64,000 bases of DNA from the NCBI GenBank assembly GCA_002173095.1, contig NHBK01000005.1:62001-126000 (forward strand), read 5' to 3'. Shown piece by piece: positions 17,155-26,819 of this stretch. Below the pieces are notes generated by a model that was given only the letters and a program-made list of their open reading frames with translations, was not told the origin of the DNA and searched no databases. Position numbers and translations under genes: made by a program. Source of the DNA: Hyphomonadaceae bacterium TMED5. Its GTDB lineage: Bacteria > Pseudomonadota > Alphaproteobacteria > Caulobacterales > Hyphomonadaceae. Position 1 is the stretch's first letter. Every line of letters starts with the position of its first letter.

Positions 17155-18153
17155 ATGCGAATGATGTTTCTGTCCTGTCCCGTTGACGCCGAACACGCCG
17201 TCGCGAGCATTTTGAAAGAATGGGACATGCTGGACTGGACGGTCATTCACGCCGGAAATGACCGGATGGATGTGCGCGTGGTCCTTCCTGAAACAGACAG
17301 CCAGAAACTGGTCGATGCCCTGCAGATGCGCCTCACAACCTTTGAAGGCTGGCGTCTGGATATTGTTCCGCTGGAGGCCTGTGTCGGTCCCAAGACCAAA
17401 GATACAGACATCACACCAGAGGACGACAAACCCAGGCCCGAACAGTCGGCGGAAACTGCGCTTCGCGAAGAGATCTATGAAGACGTCGCCGCCGGCGCGA
17501 AGATTAACTCCACATTCCTCATCCTGACGGTACTTTCCGCCATTGTTGCCGCGCTTGGCATGAATGCGAACAGTGTGGCCGTCGTGATTGGCGCCATGGT
17601 GATTGCGCCCCTGCTCGGCCCACTTCTGGCATTTGCATTTGCTTCGGCCATTGGCGATGTGGAACTGATGGGAAAGTCCACACGAACTGCGCTGACCGGG
17701 CTCGGCATAGGTTTCGGCACTGCGCTTCTGGTGGGTTTTATCGCCCCTATCAATCTTGAAAGCCCGGAACTTCTGGACCGCACGCATGTCGGGCTTGATA
17801 GCGTCGTGCTTGCACTCGCCTCCGGGGGCGCAGCAGCGCTCTCGGTCGCAAGAGGCCTGCCGACGACGCTTGTCGGCGTTATGGTGGCGGTGGCGCTCCT
17901 GCCGCCGTCTGTCGCCGTGGCAGTTTATCTGGGCGCAGGTGAAGTAACGCTGTCTTTGCGCGCCGCTGTCCTGTTGGCCACCAACATCATCAGTGTGAAT
18001 ATTGCCAGCATGCTAGTATTTGCGCTTCGCGGTATTCGCCCCCGCACATGGCTGGAACGGCGTTCTGCCAAGCGCTCAACACAGATCAATCTCGCCGTAT
18101 GGGGTGGATTACTCATCGCCCTCATTGCCTTGATCATTCTGGTGTTGAGCTAA
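17155..18153 (+). CDS. DUF389-family (TIGR00341-like) membrane protein
   Basis: About 332 residues. An N-terminal soluble domain of about 110 residues precedes a DUF389 membrane domain beginning with AKINSTFLILTVLSAIVAALGM. The family pattern SVAVVIGAMVIAPLLGPLLAFAFA is followed by further helices including ALASGGAAALSVARG and ALLPPSVAVAVYLGAG. Function of the family is unknown; transport is presumed. The first ATG at 17113 is possible, but 17155 better matches the usual N-terminus. Confidence 0.85.
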   Translation: MRMMFLSCPVDAEHAVASILKEWDMLDWTVIHAGNDRMDVRVVLPETDSQKLVDALQMRLTTFEGWRLDIVPLEACVGPKTKDTDITPEDDKPRPEQSAETALREEIYEDVAAGAKINSTFLILTVLSAIVAALGMNANSVAVVIGAMVIAPLLGPLLAFAFASAIGDVELMGKSTRTALTGLGIGFGTALLVGFIAPINLESPELLDRTHVGLDSVVLALASGGAAALSVARGLPTTLVGVMVAVALLPPSVAVAVYLGAGEVTLSLRAAVLLATNIISVNIASMLVFALRGIRPRTWLERRSAKRSTQINLAVWGGLLIALIALIILVLS

Positions 18154-18155
18154 AC

Positions 18156-18182
18156 AAAAAACGGGCTCCGAAGAGCCCGCTT
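18156..18182. terminator. Bidirectional terminator between DUF389 gene and ettA
   Basis: Stem CGGGCTC / GAGCCCG around a short loop (CGAA), with an A-run on the left and T-rich sequence on the right. It sits between two convergent genes. Confidence 0.8.
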
Positions 18183-18185
18183 GAA

Positions 18186-19853
18186 TTAATCCCGAGAGAA
18201 TTTCTTGAACTTCGGACGCTTCGGTTCAACAGCTTCAGCACCGAGGCGGCGCTTTTTATCTTCCCAATATGCCGAGAAGTCGCCCTCAAACCATTCCACA
18301 TGGCTATCGCCTTCAAAGGCGAGAATATGCGTACACATGCGGTCAAGGAACCAACGGTCGTGCGAGATGACCACAGCGCAGCCCGGGAAGTTTTCAAGAC
18401 CTTCCTCAAGCGCCTGCAGGGTTTCCACGTCAAGGTCGTTGGTCGGTTCGTCAAGCAGCAGAAGGTTTGCGCCGGACTTCAGCATTTTCGCGAGGTGGAC
18501 GCGGTTACGCTCACCACCGGAAAGTACGCCAACCGGTTTTTGCTGGTCAGAGCCTTTGAAGTTGAACGCGCCAACATAAGCACGGGAATTCACTTCAACG
18601 CCGCCAAGGTCGATCACATCCGTGCCGCCAGAGATTTCCTGCCAGACAGTTGCCTTCGGGTCGAGCGCATCACGAGACTGGTCAACATAGCCCAGCTTCA
18701 CCGTTTCACCGACACGCAGAGAGCCCGCATCAGGTTCTTCCTGACCGACGATCATTCTGAACAGCGTGGATTTACCCGCACCGTTCGGACCGATCACGCC
18801 AACAATACCACCCGGCGGCAGTTTGAACTCCAGATCTTCGATGAGGAGGCGATTGCCAAAGCCTTTGCGAAGGCCTTCAGCTTCCAGAACCACATTACCA
18901 AGGCGCGGGCCCGGCGGAATTCGGATCTGAGCTGTTGAAACTTTTTCAGCCTCAGCTTTGGACGCCATTTCTTCATAGCGCTGAATACGGGCTTTGGATT
19001 TGGCCTGACGGGCTTTCGCACCGGCACGCACCCATTCAAGCTCTTTAGACAGCGTACGCTTCTTGGAGGCTTCCTCGCGGGCCTCCTGCTCCATGCGCTT
19101 GGCTTTCTGTTCAACCCAGGCGGAATAATTGCCTTCGTACGGAATGCCACGACCGCGGTCGAGCTCAAGAATCCAGCCCGTCACCTGATCAAGGAAGTAA
19201 CGGTCGTGGGTAACGAGGATCACACAGCCGGTGAAGTTCACCAGATAGTTCTGAAGCCATGCAACCGTTTCAGCGTCGAGGTGGTTGGTCGGCTCGTCCA
19301 TGATGATCATGTCAGGCTTGGACAGAAGCAGCTGACAAATGGCGACGCGGCGGATTTCACCACCGGAGAGCTTGGTCACATCGGCAAATTCATCCGGGCA
19401 GCGCAGCGCATCCATCGCCATGGTAATTTTGGAATCGATATCCCAGGCATCTGCCGCGTCGATCTGCTCTTGCAGCTCAGTCATCTGCTCCATCAGCTCG
19501 TCTGTGTATTCCTCAGCCATTTGAGCAGAAATGGCATTGTACTTATCGAGCAGAATTTTTTCCGGGCATTTGCTGGCAATATTGTCGAAGACGTTCAGCT
19601 CTGGATTCAGCTGCGGCTCCTGCGGAAGATAGCCAATCTTCACGCCATCAGCGGCACGCGCTTCACCGTTAAATTCCTTATCTTCCTGCGCCATAATACG
19701 CAGCAGACTGGACTTACCAGAACCGTTTACACCGACGACGCCGATCTTTGCGTCGGGCAGAAAAGACAGGTGAATATTCTCGAACACCTTCTTACCGCCA
19801 GGATAGGTCTTGGTGATGCCCTGAAGCTGGTAGATATACTGGTAAGATGCCAT
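18186..19853 (-). CDS. ettA: Energy-dependent translational throttle protein EttA (ABC-F)
   Basis: A 555-residue cytoplasmic ABC-F protein with two ATPase domains. The first has Walker A GVNGSGKSS and signature LSGGEIRRVA; the second has GPNGAGKST and LSGGERNRVH. A charged linker between the domains (RMEQEAREEASKKRTLS...) is the P-site tRNA interaction region. EttA gates entry of ribosomes into elongation according to the ATP/ADP state. Length and the closing KRRLGAEAVEPKRPKFKKF region fit the EttA subfamily. Confidence 0.95.
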   Translation of the reverse strand: MASYQYIYQLQGITKTYPGGKKVFENIHLSFLPDAKIGVVGVNGSGKSSLLRIMAQEDKEFNGEARAADGVKIGYLPQEPQLNPELNVFDNIASKCPEKILLDKYNAISAQMAEEYTDELMEQMTELQEQIDAADAWDIDSKITMAMDALRCPDEFADVTKLSGGEIRRVAICQLLLSKPDMIIMDEPTNHLDAETVAWLQNYLVNFTGCVILVTHDRYFLDQVTGWILELDRGRGIPYEGNYSAWVEQKAKRMEQEAREEASKKRTLSKELEWVRAGAKARQAKSKARIQRYEEMASKAEAEKVSTAQIRIPPGPRLGNVVLEAEGLRKGFGNRLLIEDLEFKLPPGGIVGVIGPNGAGKSTLFRMIVGQEEPDAGSLRVGETVKLGYVDQSRDALDPKATVWQEISGGTDVIDLGGVEVNSRAYVGAFNFKGSDQQKPVGVLSGGERNRVHLAKMLKSGANLLLLDEPTNDLDVETLQALEEGLENFPGCAVVISHDRWFLDRMCTHILAFEGDSHVEWFEGDFSAYWEDKKRRLGAEAVEPKRPKFKKFSRD

Positions 19854-19932
19854 GAAGCGTGCTTTCTGATTCCGGGGGGAGTTGAGGCAGGTGTTTGCCC
19901 GAATTACGGCGCAAATTCAATACGGGGAAGAT

Positions 19933-20643
19933 ATGTCAGAATCCAGAAGCAAAACCAATCTTGGCATGGACGATCTGTCTGAGGACATGTTCGGTCTGAG
20001 TCTGCGCGGCCTGCGCACTATGTGGACCGTCTTTGCTTCTCCGAAAAAAATCTTCGAAGCCGCACGCTCACCGGACTGGCAATCCTATCGTTTCACACCG
20101 TCCTTGCGCGTGGTGTTTTCTATTCTGGCTGTCATTACGGGTTTGCGTTTTATCTGGATCGGCCCGGACAGCGCCCTCGTCCAATCCACGCTGCTCCATC
20201 TGTTGGAAACCGGTGCCGTCAGCACCGAAGAAGAGGCCCGCGCAGTTACTAAAACCATTCTGGACAGATATATCCTCATTTTCCCCTTTGCGATGATGCT
20301 GATCCATTTTCTGGCGGGCACGGTGCTTCACATCTGGGGCAAGGGCACAAGCGCGGTTCTACGCATTCGCCTGTATTTCACGGCGGTCATTCCGAATACT
20401 TTATTGTCTCTTCTCCTGCTTATGCCGCTCTCCACCATCTCAATCGAAGAGTATTCAAAATACTCTCTTCTCGTGGTGCTCGTGACGTTTTCAGCTGATC
20501 TGATCACCGCACTTCGAGGCGGCGTTGCGGGCAAGGCAATCTGGGTCCGTATTGGCAAAGCTCTGCTCTTTGCCATCACGTCTCTGGCCGTCGCCATTAT
20601 CTCAAATGTGATTGGCTTCAATCTGCCCGTCGTGTTTGCCTAG
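19933..20643 (+). CDS. Hypothetical polytopic membrane protein
   Basis: A 236-residue protein with a soluble N-terminus of about 55 residues and about five transmembrane helices (for example FSILAVITGLRFIWIGP, LIFPFAMMLIHFLAG, KALLFAITSLAVAIIS). The layout is reminiscent of Yip1/DUF3667-type membrane proteins, but no firm family motif is visible. The ATG at 19933 follows GGGGAAGAT. It is divergent from ettA. Confidence 0.7.
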   Translation: MSESRSKTNLGMDDLSEDMFGLSLRGLRTMWTVFASPKKIFEAARSPDWQSYRFTPSLRVVFSILAVITGLRFIWIGPDSALVQSTLLHLLETGAVSTEEEARAVTKTILDRYILIFPFAMMLIHFLAGTVLHIWGKGTSAVLRIRLYFTAVIPNTLLSLLLLMPLSTISIEEYSKYSLLVVLVTFSADLITALRGGVAGKAIWVRIGKALLFAITSLAVAIISNVIGFNLPVVFA

Positions 20644-20788
20644 CCCGGCCCCAGCAACAGTCACCCAAAAGTTCGTACTTTGCAGAGTATAGCGCCCCTC
20701 TTATTTGGTCGCATTGAGAGACGACACAATTCAGTTCAGACTGGTCTGAAGCGTGTTGACGCGGGCTGGAACGGGAAAGAACTGCACC

Positions 20789-22012
20789 ATGTTTTCGATT
20801 GCACCAATGAAATACAATGCCGTTGCGCGAATGCTTCACTGGATCATCGCGCTTTTGATTCTTGGACAATTCATCGGCGGCTGGCTGATGACGCACAAAG
20901 CCTTTGATGAGGCGTTTCAGTATCAGGCCTTTCAGTACCATAAGAGTTTCGGACTGATCGTCCTAGCACTCTCAATTGTTCGCCTCTTCTGGCGCCTCAC
21001 TCACAAAGCACCAGAGCTTCCATCCGGCATGGCAGGCTGGGAGATTTTCATCAGCAAAATCACGCACATTCTGTTTTATGTGCTGATGATTGGCGTGCCA
21101 TTGGTTGGCTGGCTGATTGTTTCTGCCTCGCCGCTGGAAATTCCGACAAAGCTGTTCTTCACCATTCCCGTGCCCCATTTGCCCGTGCCGGTGAATGCGA
21201 TCTGGGAAGAGCGTTTTTCAGGTTTCCATGAATTCCTTGCGTTTGCGACCATCGGCCTGTTCTTCCTTCACGTAGGCGCGGCCGCGAAGCATTATTTCAT
21301 CTCTCGTGACAGCATTATGTACCGCATGGCGGGTGGCGGCTTCGGCCCGCTCATCGCACTTGCCTTCGCTGGTGCAGCTGGCGCGGCCGTGATCGCCAGC
21401 ATGGTGCTTTTCACCGCGACGGATGAACATGAAGACGGAGAGAGCGCTGAGGAAACGCCAGCGATCGTTGAGACTGCTGAGACAGGCGAAACGGCTGCGC
21501 CTGCGACCGCCAGCGACTTCTCATGGGCCATCATTCCGGAAGAGACGGCTCTGGAGGTCGAGCTCACCGCCAATGGCGGTACCCGCACGGCACGTTTTGC
21601 GACGATTGATGGTGAAATCATTCTGAACCCTGATGCACCGGAAGAGAACGGCCTGATTGATGTCACCATCGACACGCGCGACCTTTCGAGCCCGAACAGC
21701 AATGCAGCCAATAGCGCTCATTCTGCAGGCTGGCTCAACACAGGTCGCTTCCCGACGGCCCGCTTTACATCCGACACCATCACCCTGCTGGAGGATTGCA
21801 GCTATAGCGCTGATGGCACTCTGACGCTGATCGACGTCTCTCAGCCGCTCACCCTGCCCTTCACTCTGACGATTGAAGACGATCACGCGAGCGCACAGGC
21901 AAGTGTCGTATTTGACCGTATGGATTTCGGCATTGGCGCTGACCAGACGGACGATACCAGCGTCACCGTCTCCATTGAGGTTGGTGCCACACAGTCTGGA
22001 ACATCTGACTAG
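20789..22012 (+). CDS. Cytochrome b561 - YceI domain fusion
   Basis: The 407-residue protein has an N-terminal cytochrome b561 domain: four membrane helices with haem-ligand histidines in RMLHWIIALL, YHKSFGLIVL and LFFLHVGAAAKHY. An acidic Glu/Thr/Ala-rich linker (residues about 215-245) leads to a C-terminal YceI lipocalin-like domain (FATIDGEIILNP, SAGWLNTGRFPTARF, DRMDFGIG). The first part is an inner-membrane electron carrier; the YceI part binds polyprenoid or quinone-like lipids in the periplasm. Start ATG 20789 is chosen from the typical b561 N-terminus. Confidence 0.9.
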   Translation: MFSIAPMKYNAVARMLHWIIALLILGQFIGGWLMTHKAFDEAFQYQAFQYHKSFGLIVLALSIVRLFWRLTHKAPELPSGMAGWEIFISKITHILFYVLMIGVPLVGWLIVSASPLEIPTKLFFTIPVPHLPVPVNAIWEERFSGFHEFLAFATIGLFFLHVGAAAKHYFISRDSIMYRMAGGGFGPLIALAFAGAAGAAVIASMVLFTATDEHEDGESAEETPAIVETAETGETAAPATASDFSWAIIPEETALEVELTANGGTRTARFATIDGEIILNPDAPEENGLIDVTIDTRDLSSPNSNAANSAHSAGWLNTGRFPTARFTSDTITLLEDCSYSADGTLTLIDVSQPLTLPFTLTIEDDHASAQASVVFDRMDFGIGADQTDDTSVTVSIEVGATQSGTSD

Positions 22013-22025
22013 ATCATAAGAAAAG

Positions 22026-22053
22026 AAAAGGCGGCTCAAAAGGCCGCCTTTTT
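22026..22053. terminator. Bidirectional terminator
   Basis: Stem AAGGCGGC / GCCGCCTT with a short AAAA-containing loop, then T-run. It separates the b561-YceI gene from the convergent Sel1 gene; the stop codon of the latter lies two bases to the right. Confidence 0.85.
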
Positions 22054-22054
22054 A

Positions 22055-22503
22055 CTAACGAAGGCGCTCGCTGCTGGCGCGTAGTTCGTCATAACGGCGA
22101 TAGGCTTCAGAGCAGGCCGCTTCATCCAGCTCAAACTGGACATCATCTATATCTGGAAGCACGATATCAGAGCCGAGATCTCTTGCGACGAGGAACCAGG
22201 CGAGCGCTGAAGCCAGGTCCTGGTCGAATATTTTTCATCCCGGCAGACCATGCCAAGACGGAACGCACTGTCAGCATCTGCGCCCTCAAGCGCGGCCTGA
22301 GACCAGTAATGAAACGCCTGATCAGGATCAAATTTTCCGCCAAAGCCATTCATCAGCATATTGCCATAAGCGCCCGCTGCGGCGCCGTGGCCCAGCTCAG
22401 CGGCCTGTTGCATGAGCCCGGCTGCTGTGCGGCATTCGTCGTCGCAATCTGCGACGGCAGCAATACGAATAGCAGTCTCAAAAAGGGCGTTTGCATCGCT
22501 CAT
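22055..22503 (-). pseudogene. Sel1-repeat protein gene broken by a one-base frameshift
   Basis: From ATG 22503 the frame encodes Sel1-like repeats (AAGLMQQAAELGHGAAAGAYGNML, PDQAFHYWSQAALEGADADSAFRLG) up to CRDEKY. The frame is then lost at about 22226-22232 and the listed reading ends at 22147 with unrelated sequence. One base shifted, the same strand continues as FDQDLASALAWFLVARDLGSD and runs to a TAG at 22055. Restoring one T near ATATTCG would rejoin CRDEKY to FDQDLASALAW as a normal Sel1 helix pair. Either a real recent frameshift or a sequencing error. Confidence 0.75.
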
Positions 22504-22556
22504 GTTTTTGATGTTGAACCAAACTTCCAATCTCTGACAACGCCAATTCCGGATTC

Positions 22557-24950
22557 ATGCACAAACTTTTACGCTTGCCTGCCCTAATTTTCGCATTTGC
22601 TGCCTGCCTGAGCACAAATTCCCACGCGCAAACAGAAACACAGAGTTCAATGTCCGAATCACCAAGGCTCACAATTGAGCGCCTTTTTCAGTCTCCATCC
22701 CTCTCCGGACCAAGCGCACAGGGCGTAAAATTCTCGCCAGATGGCCGCCGGGTGACCTTCCTTAAATCGCGAGAGAACGATGGCGCGCGCTATGATCTCT
22801 GGCAATTTGATGTCGCGACAGGCGAACAGAGCATGCTGGTCGACTCGCTGCTTCTGGAACCTGAAGAAGTTGAGCTCTCCGAAGAGGAAATTGCCCTGCG
22901 TGAGCGTCGCCGGATTGCGGGCCGCCGAGGCATTGTCAGCTATGACTGGGGCACGTCAGATACGATCCTTGTGCCGCTGGGCGGCGACCTTCACCTGATC
23001 ACGCTGACGGAAAATGGTCCGGTTGCACGTCAGCTCACAGACACCGAGGCCTTCGAATACGACGCAAAAGTCTCTCCGCTTGGCAATTATGTGAGCTTCA
23101 TCCGCGATGGCGTTGTCATCGTCATTGATCTGGCTACCGGCGAGGAAAAACAGATCACACCCGATGCCGATCCAGACAATGCGATTTCCTATGGCGTGGC
23201 AGAGTTCGTCGCGCAGGAAGAAATGAGACGATATACGGGTTACTGGTGGAGCCCGGATGAAAGCTATATCGCTTACACCCGCGTGGATGAGAGCACGGTT
23301 CCGATCATGCCGCGCTTTGATATCGGCGCAGATGGCGCGACCATCATCGAACAACGTTATCCGCGCGCGGGTGACCCCAACGCTATTGTAGACCTGTTCG
23401 TTTACGGCATCACAGATGGCCGCACGGACGAGGCGCGCTGGCGCAATGATGAATGGTGCGAAGCCACCGACCAGTATCTGGCACGCGTCAACTGGGCCGG
23501 CACGACACTGGTGGTTCAGGCGGTAAACCGCGAGCAGACCATCATCCGCTTCACCCAGCATTGGCCAGAAACCCTGTTTGCCCGCGAAAGTTTCTATGAG
23601 GAAACGCAGGAGAACTGGGTCAATCTGAGCAATGACTTTGTCACGCTCAGCACCAGCCCGGGCAGCATTCACAGACAAGGCGATATTGAGATCCTGACCA
23701 CAAGCGAGGCTAACGGCTATCGCATGCCTGTATTTGTGGCGCGCAACACGGTTGTTCCGCTGCTGGACACCGCTACGGGCGTAGTCACGGAGATTCTCTA
23801 TGTCGATATCGAGACGAGCACTGTCTACTTTGAAGGCAATCTGGATACGCCGCTCGAAACCCATCTTTATCGCGCGCATCTGCCAGCTCTGAACCCGCAG
23901 GACGGGCAATCCCGCCTGCCGGATAGTGTGTGCGTGGACACGACCCCAGACGCTGCCCAATCTACGCCGCTCTGCCCAACGGTGGAACGTGTCACTGAAG
24001 GCGGCCGCAGCTGGTCCATCACAATGAGCCCGGATGGCGAGAGCTTTGTTGGCACATCCTCATCGCCCACCCAGCCACCGCAGACCGGCCTTTACGGCGC
24101 GGATGGCTCACTGATCACATGGATTGAAGAAAACCGTCTGGATGAAAACCATCCTTATTATCCATTCCTGGAAAATCACACTGTCCCGCAATACGGCACG
24201 CTGACCGCTGAAGATGGCCAGACGCTTTATTATTCCATCCAGATGCCACCGGACTTTGATCCAACCAACACTTACCCGGTGCTGGTAGAAATCTATGGCG
24301 GACCGCATGTTCAGAGGGTGGACCGCAATTGGGAACGCCTGTCCGACCAATTCTATACCCATCAGGGCTATATCGTTTTCCGTCTGGACAATCGCGGCTC
24401 TTACAATCGCGGAAAGCGGTTTGAAGACGCGATCTTCCAGCAAATGGGTATTCCGGAAGTCCGCGACCAACTGGTCGGGGTTGAGTGGCTACGTGCCCAG
24501 CCTTTTGTGGATAAAAACCGCATCGCAATCGAGGGCTGGAGCTATGGCGGCTACATGACGCTGATGGCCATACTACAGGCACCTGAAGGCACATTTGCCG
24601 CCGCAGCATCCGGCGCGCCGGTGACCGATTGGGCCATGTATGACACCTTCTATACAGAGCGTTACATGCGTACGCCGCAAACTAACGCTGAAGGATATGA
24701 GGCCTCATCTGTCTTCAGCTATACCGATAACCTCACCACGCCGCTTCTACTCATGCACGGCATGGCGGACGACAATGTTCCGTTCGAAAACACGACGCGG
24801 CTGATGGCTGAGTTCCAACAGAAAGGTCTTGTCTTTGACCTGATGACGTATCCGGGGCAGCGCCACGGCATTCGAGGCGCGGCTTTGCAGACGCACCTCC
24901 TGCGAACCCGTATGGAGTTTCTCAACCGCCATTTGAACCCGGGAGAGTAA
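22557..24950 (+). CDS. Dipeptidyl-peptidase IV-like serine peptidase (family S9)
   Basis: A 797-residue secreted peptidase with a signal peptide (STNSHAQTE), an N-terminal beta-propeller (DPPIV_N; landmarks GVAEFVAQEEMRRYTGYWWSPD and DNAISYG) and a C-terminal alpha/beta hydrolase. The triad is visible as the nucleophile in EGWSYGGYM, Asp in HGMADDNVPFENT and His in YPGQRHGIRG. The EE pair in the AQEEMRRYTGYWW motif is the N-terminus-binding signature of DPP IV. It removes X-Pro/X-Ala dipeptides in the periplasm. The stop overlaps closely with the Nudix gene start. Confidence 0.94.
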   Translation: MHKLLRLPALIFAFAACLSTNSHAQTETQSSMSESPRLTIERLFQSPSLSGPSAQGVKFSPDGRRVTFLKSRENDGARYDLWQFDVATGEQSMLVDSLLLEPEEVELSEEEIALRERRRIAGRRGIVSYDWGTSDTILVPLGGDLHLITLTENGPVARQLTDTEAFEYDAKVSPLGNYVSFIRDGVVIVIDLATGEEKQITPDADPDNAISYGVAEFVAQEEMRRYTGYWWSPDESYIAYTRVDESTVPIMPRFDIGADGATIIEQRYPRAGDPNAIVDLFVYGITDGRTDEARWRNDEWCEATDQYLARVNWAGTTLVVQAVNREQTIIRFTQHWPETLFARESFYEETQENWVNLSNDFVTLSTSPGSIHRQGDIEILTTSEANGYRMPVFVARNTVVPLLDTATGVVTEILYVDIETSTVYFEGNLDTPLETHLYRAHLPALNPQDGQSRLPDSVCVDTTPDAAQSTPLCPTVERVTEGGRSWSITMSPDGESFVGTSSSPTQPPQTGLYGADGSLITWIEENRLDENHPYYPFLENHTVPQYGTLTAEDGQTLYYSIQMPPDFDPTNTYPVLVEIYGGPHVQRVDRNWERLSDQFYTHQGYIVFRLDNRGSYNRGKRFEDAIFQQMGIPEVRDQLVGVEWLRAQPFVDKNRIAIEGWSYGGYMTLMAILQAPEGTFAAAASGAPVTDWAMYDTFYTERYMRTPQTNAEGYEASSVFSYTDNLTTPLLLMHGMADDNVPFENTTRLMAEFQQKGLVFDLMTYPGQRHGIRGAALQTHLLRTRMEFLNRHLNPGE

Positions 24951-24951
24951 A

Positions 24952-25521
24952 TTGGACCGCTGGAAAGTCGTCTCCTCACGTCAGACCTATTCAGACCCAT
25001 GGCTGAATGTGCGCACCGATACGGTTGAGCTGCCCAATGGCACGACCATCCCGGACTATCATGTCATGCAGTATAAGGAATGGGCTGCCATTATGGGCCT
25101 CACCGATGAGGGCAATCTCGTCATCATTCGTGAGTATCGCCATGGCTGTGGTGAGGTGACGCTCGGCCTGCCGGCAGGTACAGCCGATGAAGGCGAAGAT
25201 GATTATCTGGCCGTCGCCCAGCGCGAATTTCGTGAAGAAACCGGATATGAGGCTGATGAATGGGTTGAGCTCGGCAAAGCCTATGCCAACTGGGCAACCC
25301 AGAATAATCAGGTGCATTTCTTTATGGCCTTCGGTGCCCGCAAAACTGGCGAACAGGACCTGGATGTCACCGAACACATTGAAGTGCTTGAAATGCCCTA
25401 CGACGCATACTTGAATTTTGAAGGCATTTCGCCTCAACAATGTCATCACGCAGCGGCGCTTTATTACGCTGAACGTTATTTTGCAAAACACCCGGAGCGA
25501 CGCCCAAAACCGAAGGGCTGA
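24952..25521 (+). CDS. Nudix hydrolase, ADP-ribose pyrophosphatase-like, TTG start
   Basis: A 189-residue protein starting at TTG 24952, one base after the peptidase stop and preceded by GGGAGAG. The Nudix box is present (GTADEGEDD ... REFREETGYE), with the REFREETG core intact and an extra residue in the first spacer. The upstream GLPAG and strands NLVIIREYRHG resemble ADP-sugar pyrophosphatases. It is translationally coupled to the peptidase, though the functional link is unclear. Confidence 0.88.
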   Translation: MDRWKVVSSRQTYSDPWLNVRTDTVELPNGTTIPDYHVMQYKEWAAIMGLTDEGNLVIIREYRHGCGEVTLGLPAGTADEGEDDYLAVAQREFREETGYEADEWVELGKAYANWATQNNQVHFFMAFGARKTGEQDLDVTEHIEVLEMPYDAYLNFEGISPQQCHHAAALYYAERYFAKHPERRPKPKG

Positions 25522-25547
25522 GCGACAACCTCAAAGGACCGGCTTTT

Positions 25548-26105
25548 ATGTTCAAATCTGTTTTCCTCGCTGCATCCTGTTTCGTGCTGGCTGTACCGGC
25601 AATGGCTCAGGATGAGTGCGCTTATGAAGCCAGCTCTGCGGCACTTGAAGCCGAAACAAGCCTTGGCGAGTTAATCGAAAACGGGAATGTCGAGTTCGTG
25701 GGCTATGTGGCCCGTGTCGGATATGCGCGGTCCATGCGCGATGAAAGGCAATGCGGAGACATGGTTGTTTATGAGCGCATTTATCGCAGCGCCCTAGCCA
25801 ATCTCGAAAACTCAGAAATGGTCCCGTTCGGGGACTGGCTGATGACACCATTCACGGTGACCTATCCATCAGTGGCTTTGAATGACGGCTATTCGGGCGA
25901 GTGCACTGCCACATTTGACTTGCCTTATGCGGGCGTGCCGCAAAACGTATCCGTGTCCTGCTCGCACCCGGCTTTCCGTTCGGCCGTCCGACGCGCAATG
26001 GATAATGTCGTCTTTGCCCCGGCAGACATGAATGGCTCTTTCACAACGGCTGAAGGTGTGGAGTATCCAGTGACCTTCGGCTATGAGATCGACCGAGAGT
26101 TTTAA
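25548..26105 (+). CDS. Secreted protein with a TonB C-terminal-like domain
   Basis: A 185-residue protein with a signal peptide (LAVPAMAQDE). The C-terminal 80 residues (CTATFDLPYAGVPQNVSVSC ... FRSAVRRAMDNVVFAPA) have the spacing of a TonB_C domain (x-F-xx-G-x-P-x-x-V ... F..A...A...W.F.P). Here it is on a soluble exported protein rather than behind a TonB membrane anchor. Role unknown; it may interact with the envelope. Four paired cysteines suggest disulfides. Confidence 0.65.
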   Translation: MFKSVFLAASCFVLAVPAMAQDECAYEASSAALEAETSLGELIENGNVEFVGYVARVGYARSMRDERQCGDMVVYERIYRSALANLENSEMVPFGDWLMTPFTVTYPSVALNDGYSGECTATFDLPYAGVPQNVSVSCSHPAFRSAVRRAMDNVVFAPADMNGSFTTAEGVEYPVTFGYEIDREF

Positions 26106-26155
26106 GGCAGGCATCAGGTCTGTCGGACACATCTAGGTTCCGGGGACTGAAGCCA

Positions 26156-26818
26156 ATGACCAAAACCGCCCAGAAAGATCGCGTCTGGTATTTCGTTCGA
26201 CATGGTGAAACCGACTGGAACGCTGAAAAGCGTATGCAAGGCCAGTGGGAATCCAATCTCAACGAGAATGGCAAAGGCCATGCCGACGTAAACGGACGCT
26301 GGCTGGCCACCCTGCCGATTGAGCACATCTGGGCGTCACCTCAAATCCGCGTGCGCCAGACGGCTGAGATCATTTCAAAGCACATGCCGCTGGCCGCGAA
26401 CCCTCAATTTGACGACCGGTTGAAAGAGTGGAGCTCAGGCGACTGGTCCGGCATGCTCTATGCCGATATCGCGATGGAACGCCCGGATGAGTGGCAGGCC
26501 TGGGTGGATGACCGATATAATTATCGCCCGCCCAATGGTGAGAACTTCGTCGACCTTGAAGTCCGCTCTGACAGCTTCTTTGAAGACGCCGCAAACACAC
26601 CCGGCGACACTGTGGCGGTGATCGCGCACGGTTTCATCATTCGCGTCATGGTGAGCCGCCTTGCCGGTTTAAGTGTTGAAGAGGTTCTGGCGGTCAAACA
26701 GACCAATGACACAGTGATCCGCGTCACACAGAAAGATGGCCAGACACTAATCGACCACTTTGTCGGCGGCGAAGGCCCTAAACCCGGCCTACCCACTGGC
26801 GAACAGGGCGCAGCCTGA
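26156..26818 (+). CDS. Histidine phosphatase family protein
   Basis: A 220-residue phosphoglycerate-mutase-like protein. The catalytic RHG motif is at residues 15-17 (FVRHGETDWN), a second histidine-containing loop is VIAHGFIIRVM, and WASPQIRVRQTAEII supplies the family's second arginine. Cofactor-independent phosphatases of this kind act on small phosphoesters; the substrate is not evident. Convergent with the LuxR-type gene, with a one-base gap. Confidence 0.9.
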   Translation: MTKTAQKDRVWYFVRHGETDWNAEKRMQGQWESNLNENGKGHADVNGRWLATLPIEHIWASPQIRVRQTAEIISKHMPLAANPQFDDRLKEWSSGDWSGMLYADIAMERPDEWQAWVDDRYNYRPPNGENFVDLEVRSDSFFEDAANTPGDTVAVIAHGFIIRVMVSRLAGLSVEEVLAVKQTNDTVIRVTQKDGQTLIDHFVGGEGPKPGLPTGEQGAA

Positions 26819-26819
26819 T

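Noticed and set aside
16546-17787. 413-residue antisense frame spanning the SH3 and DUF389 genes
   Set aside because: It crosses two well-supported genes and a terminator.
22956-23960. 334-residue antisense frame within the peptidase gene
   Set aside because: Shadow of the DPP IV coding sequence.
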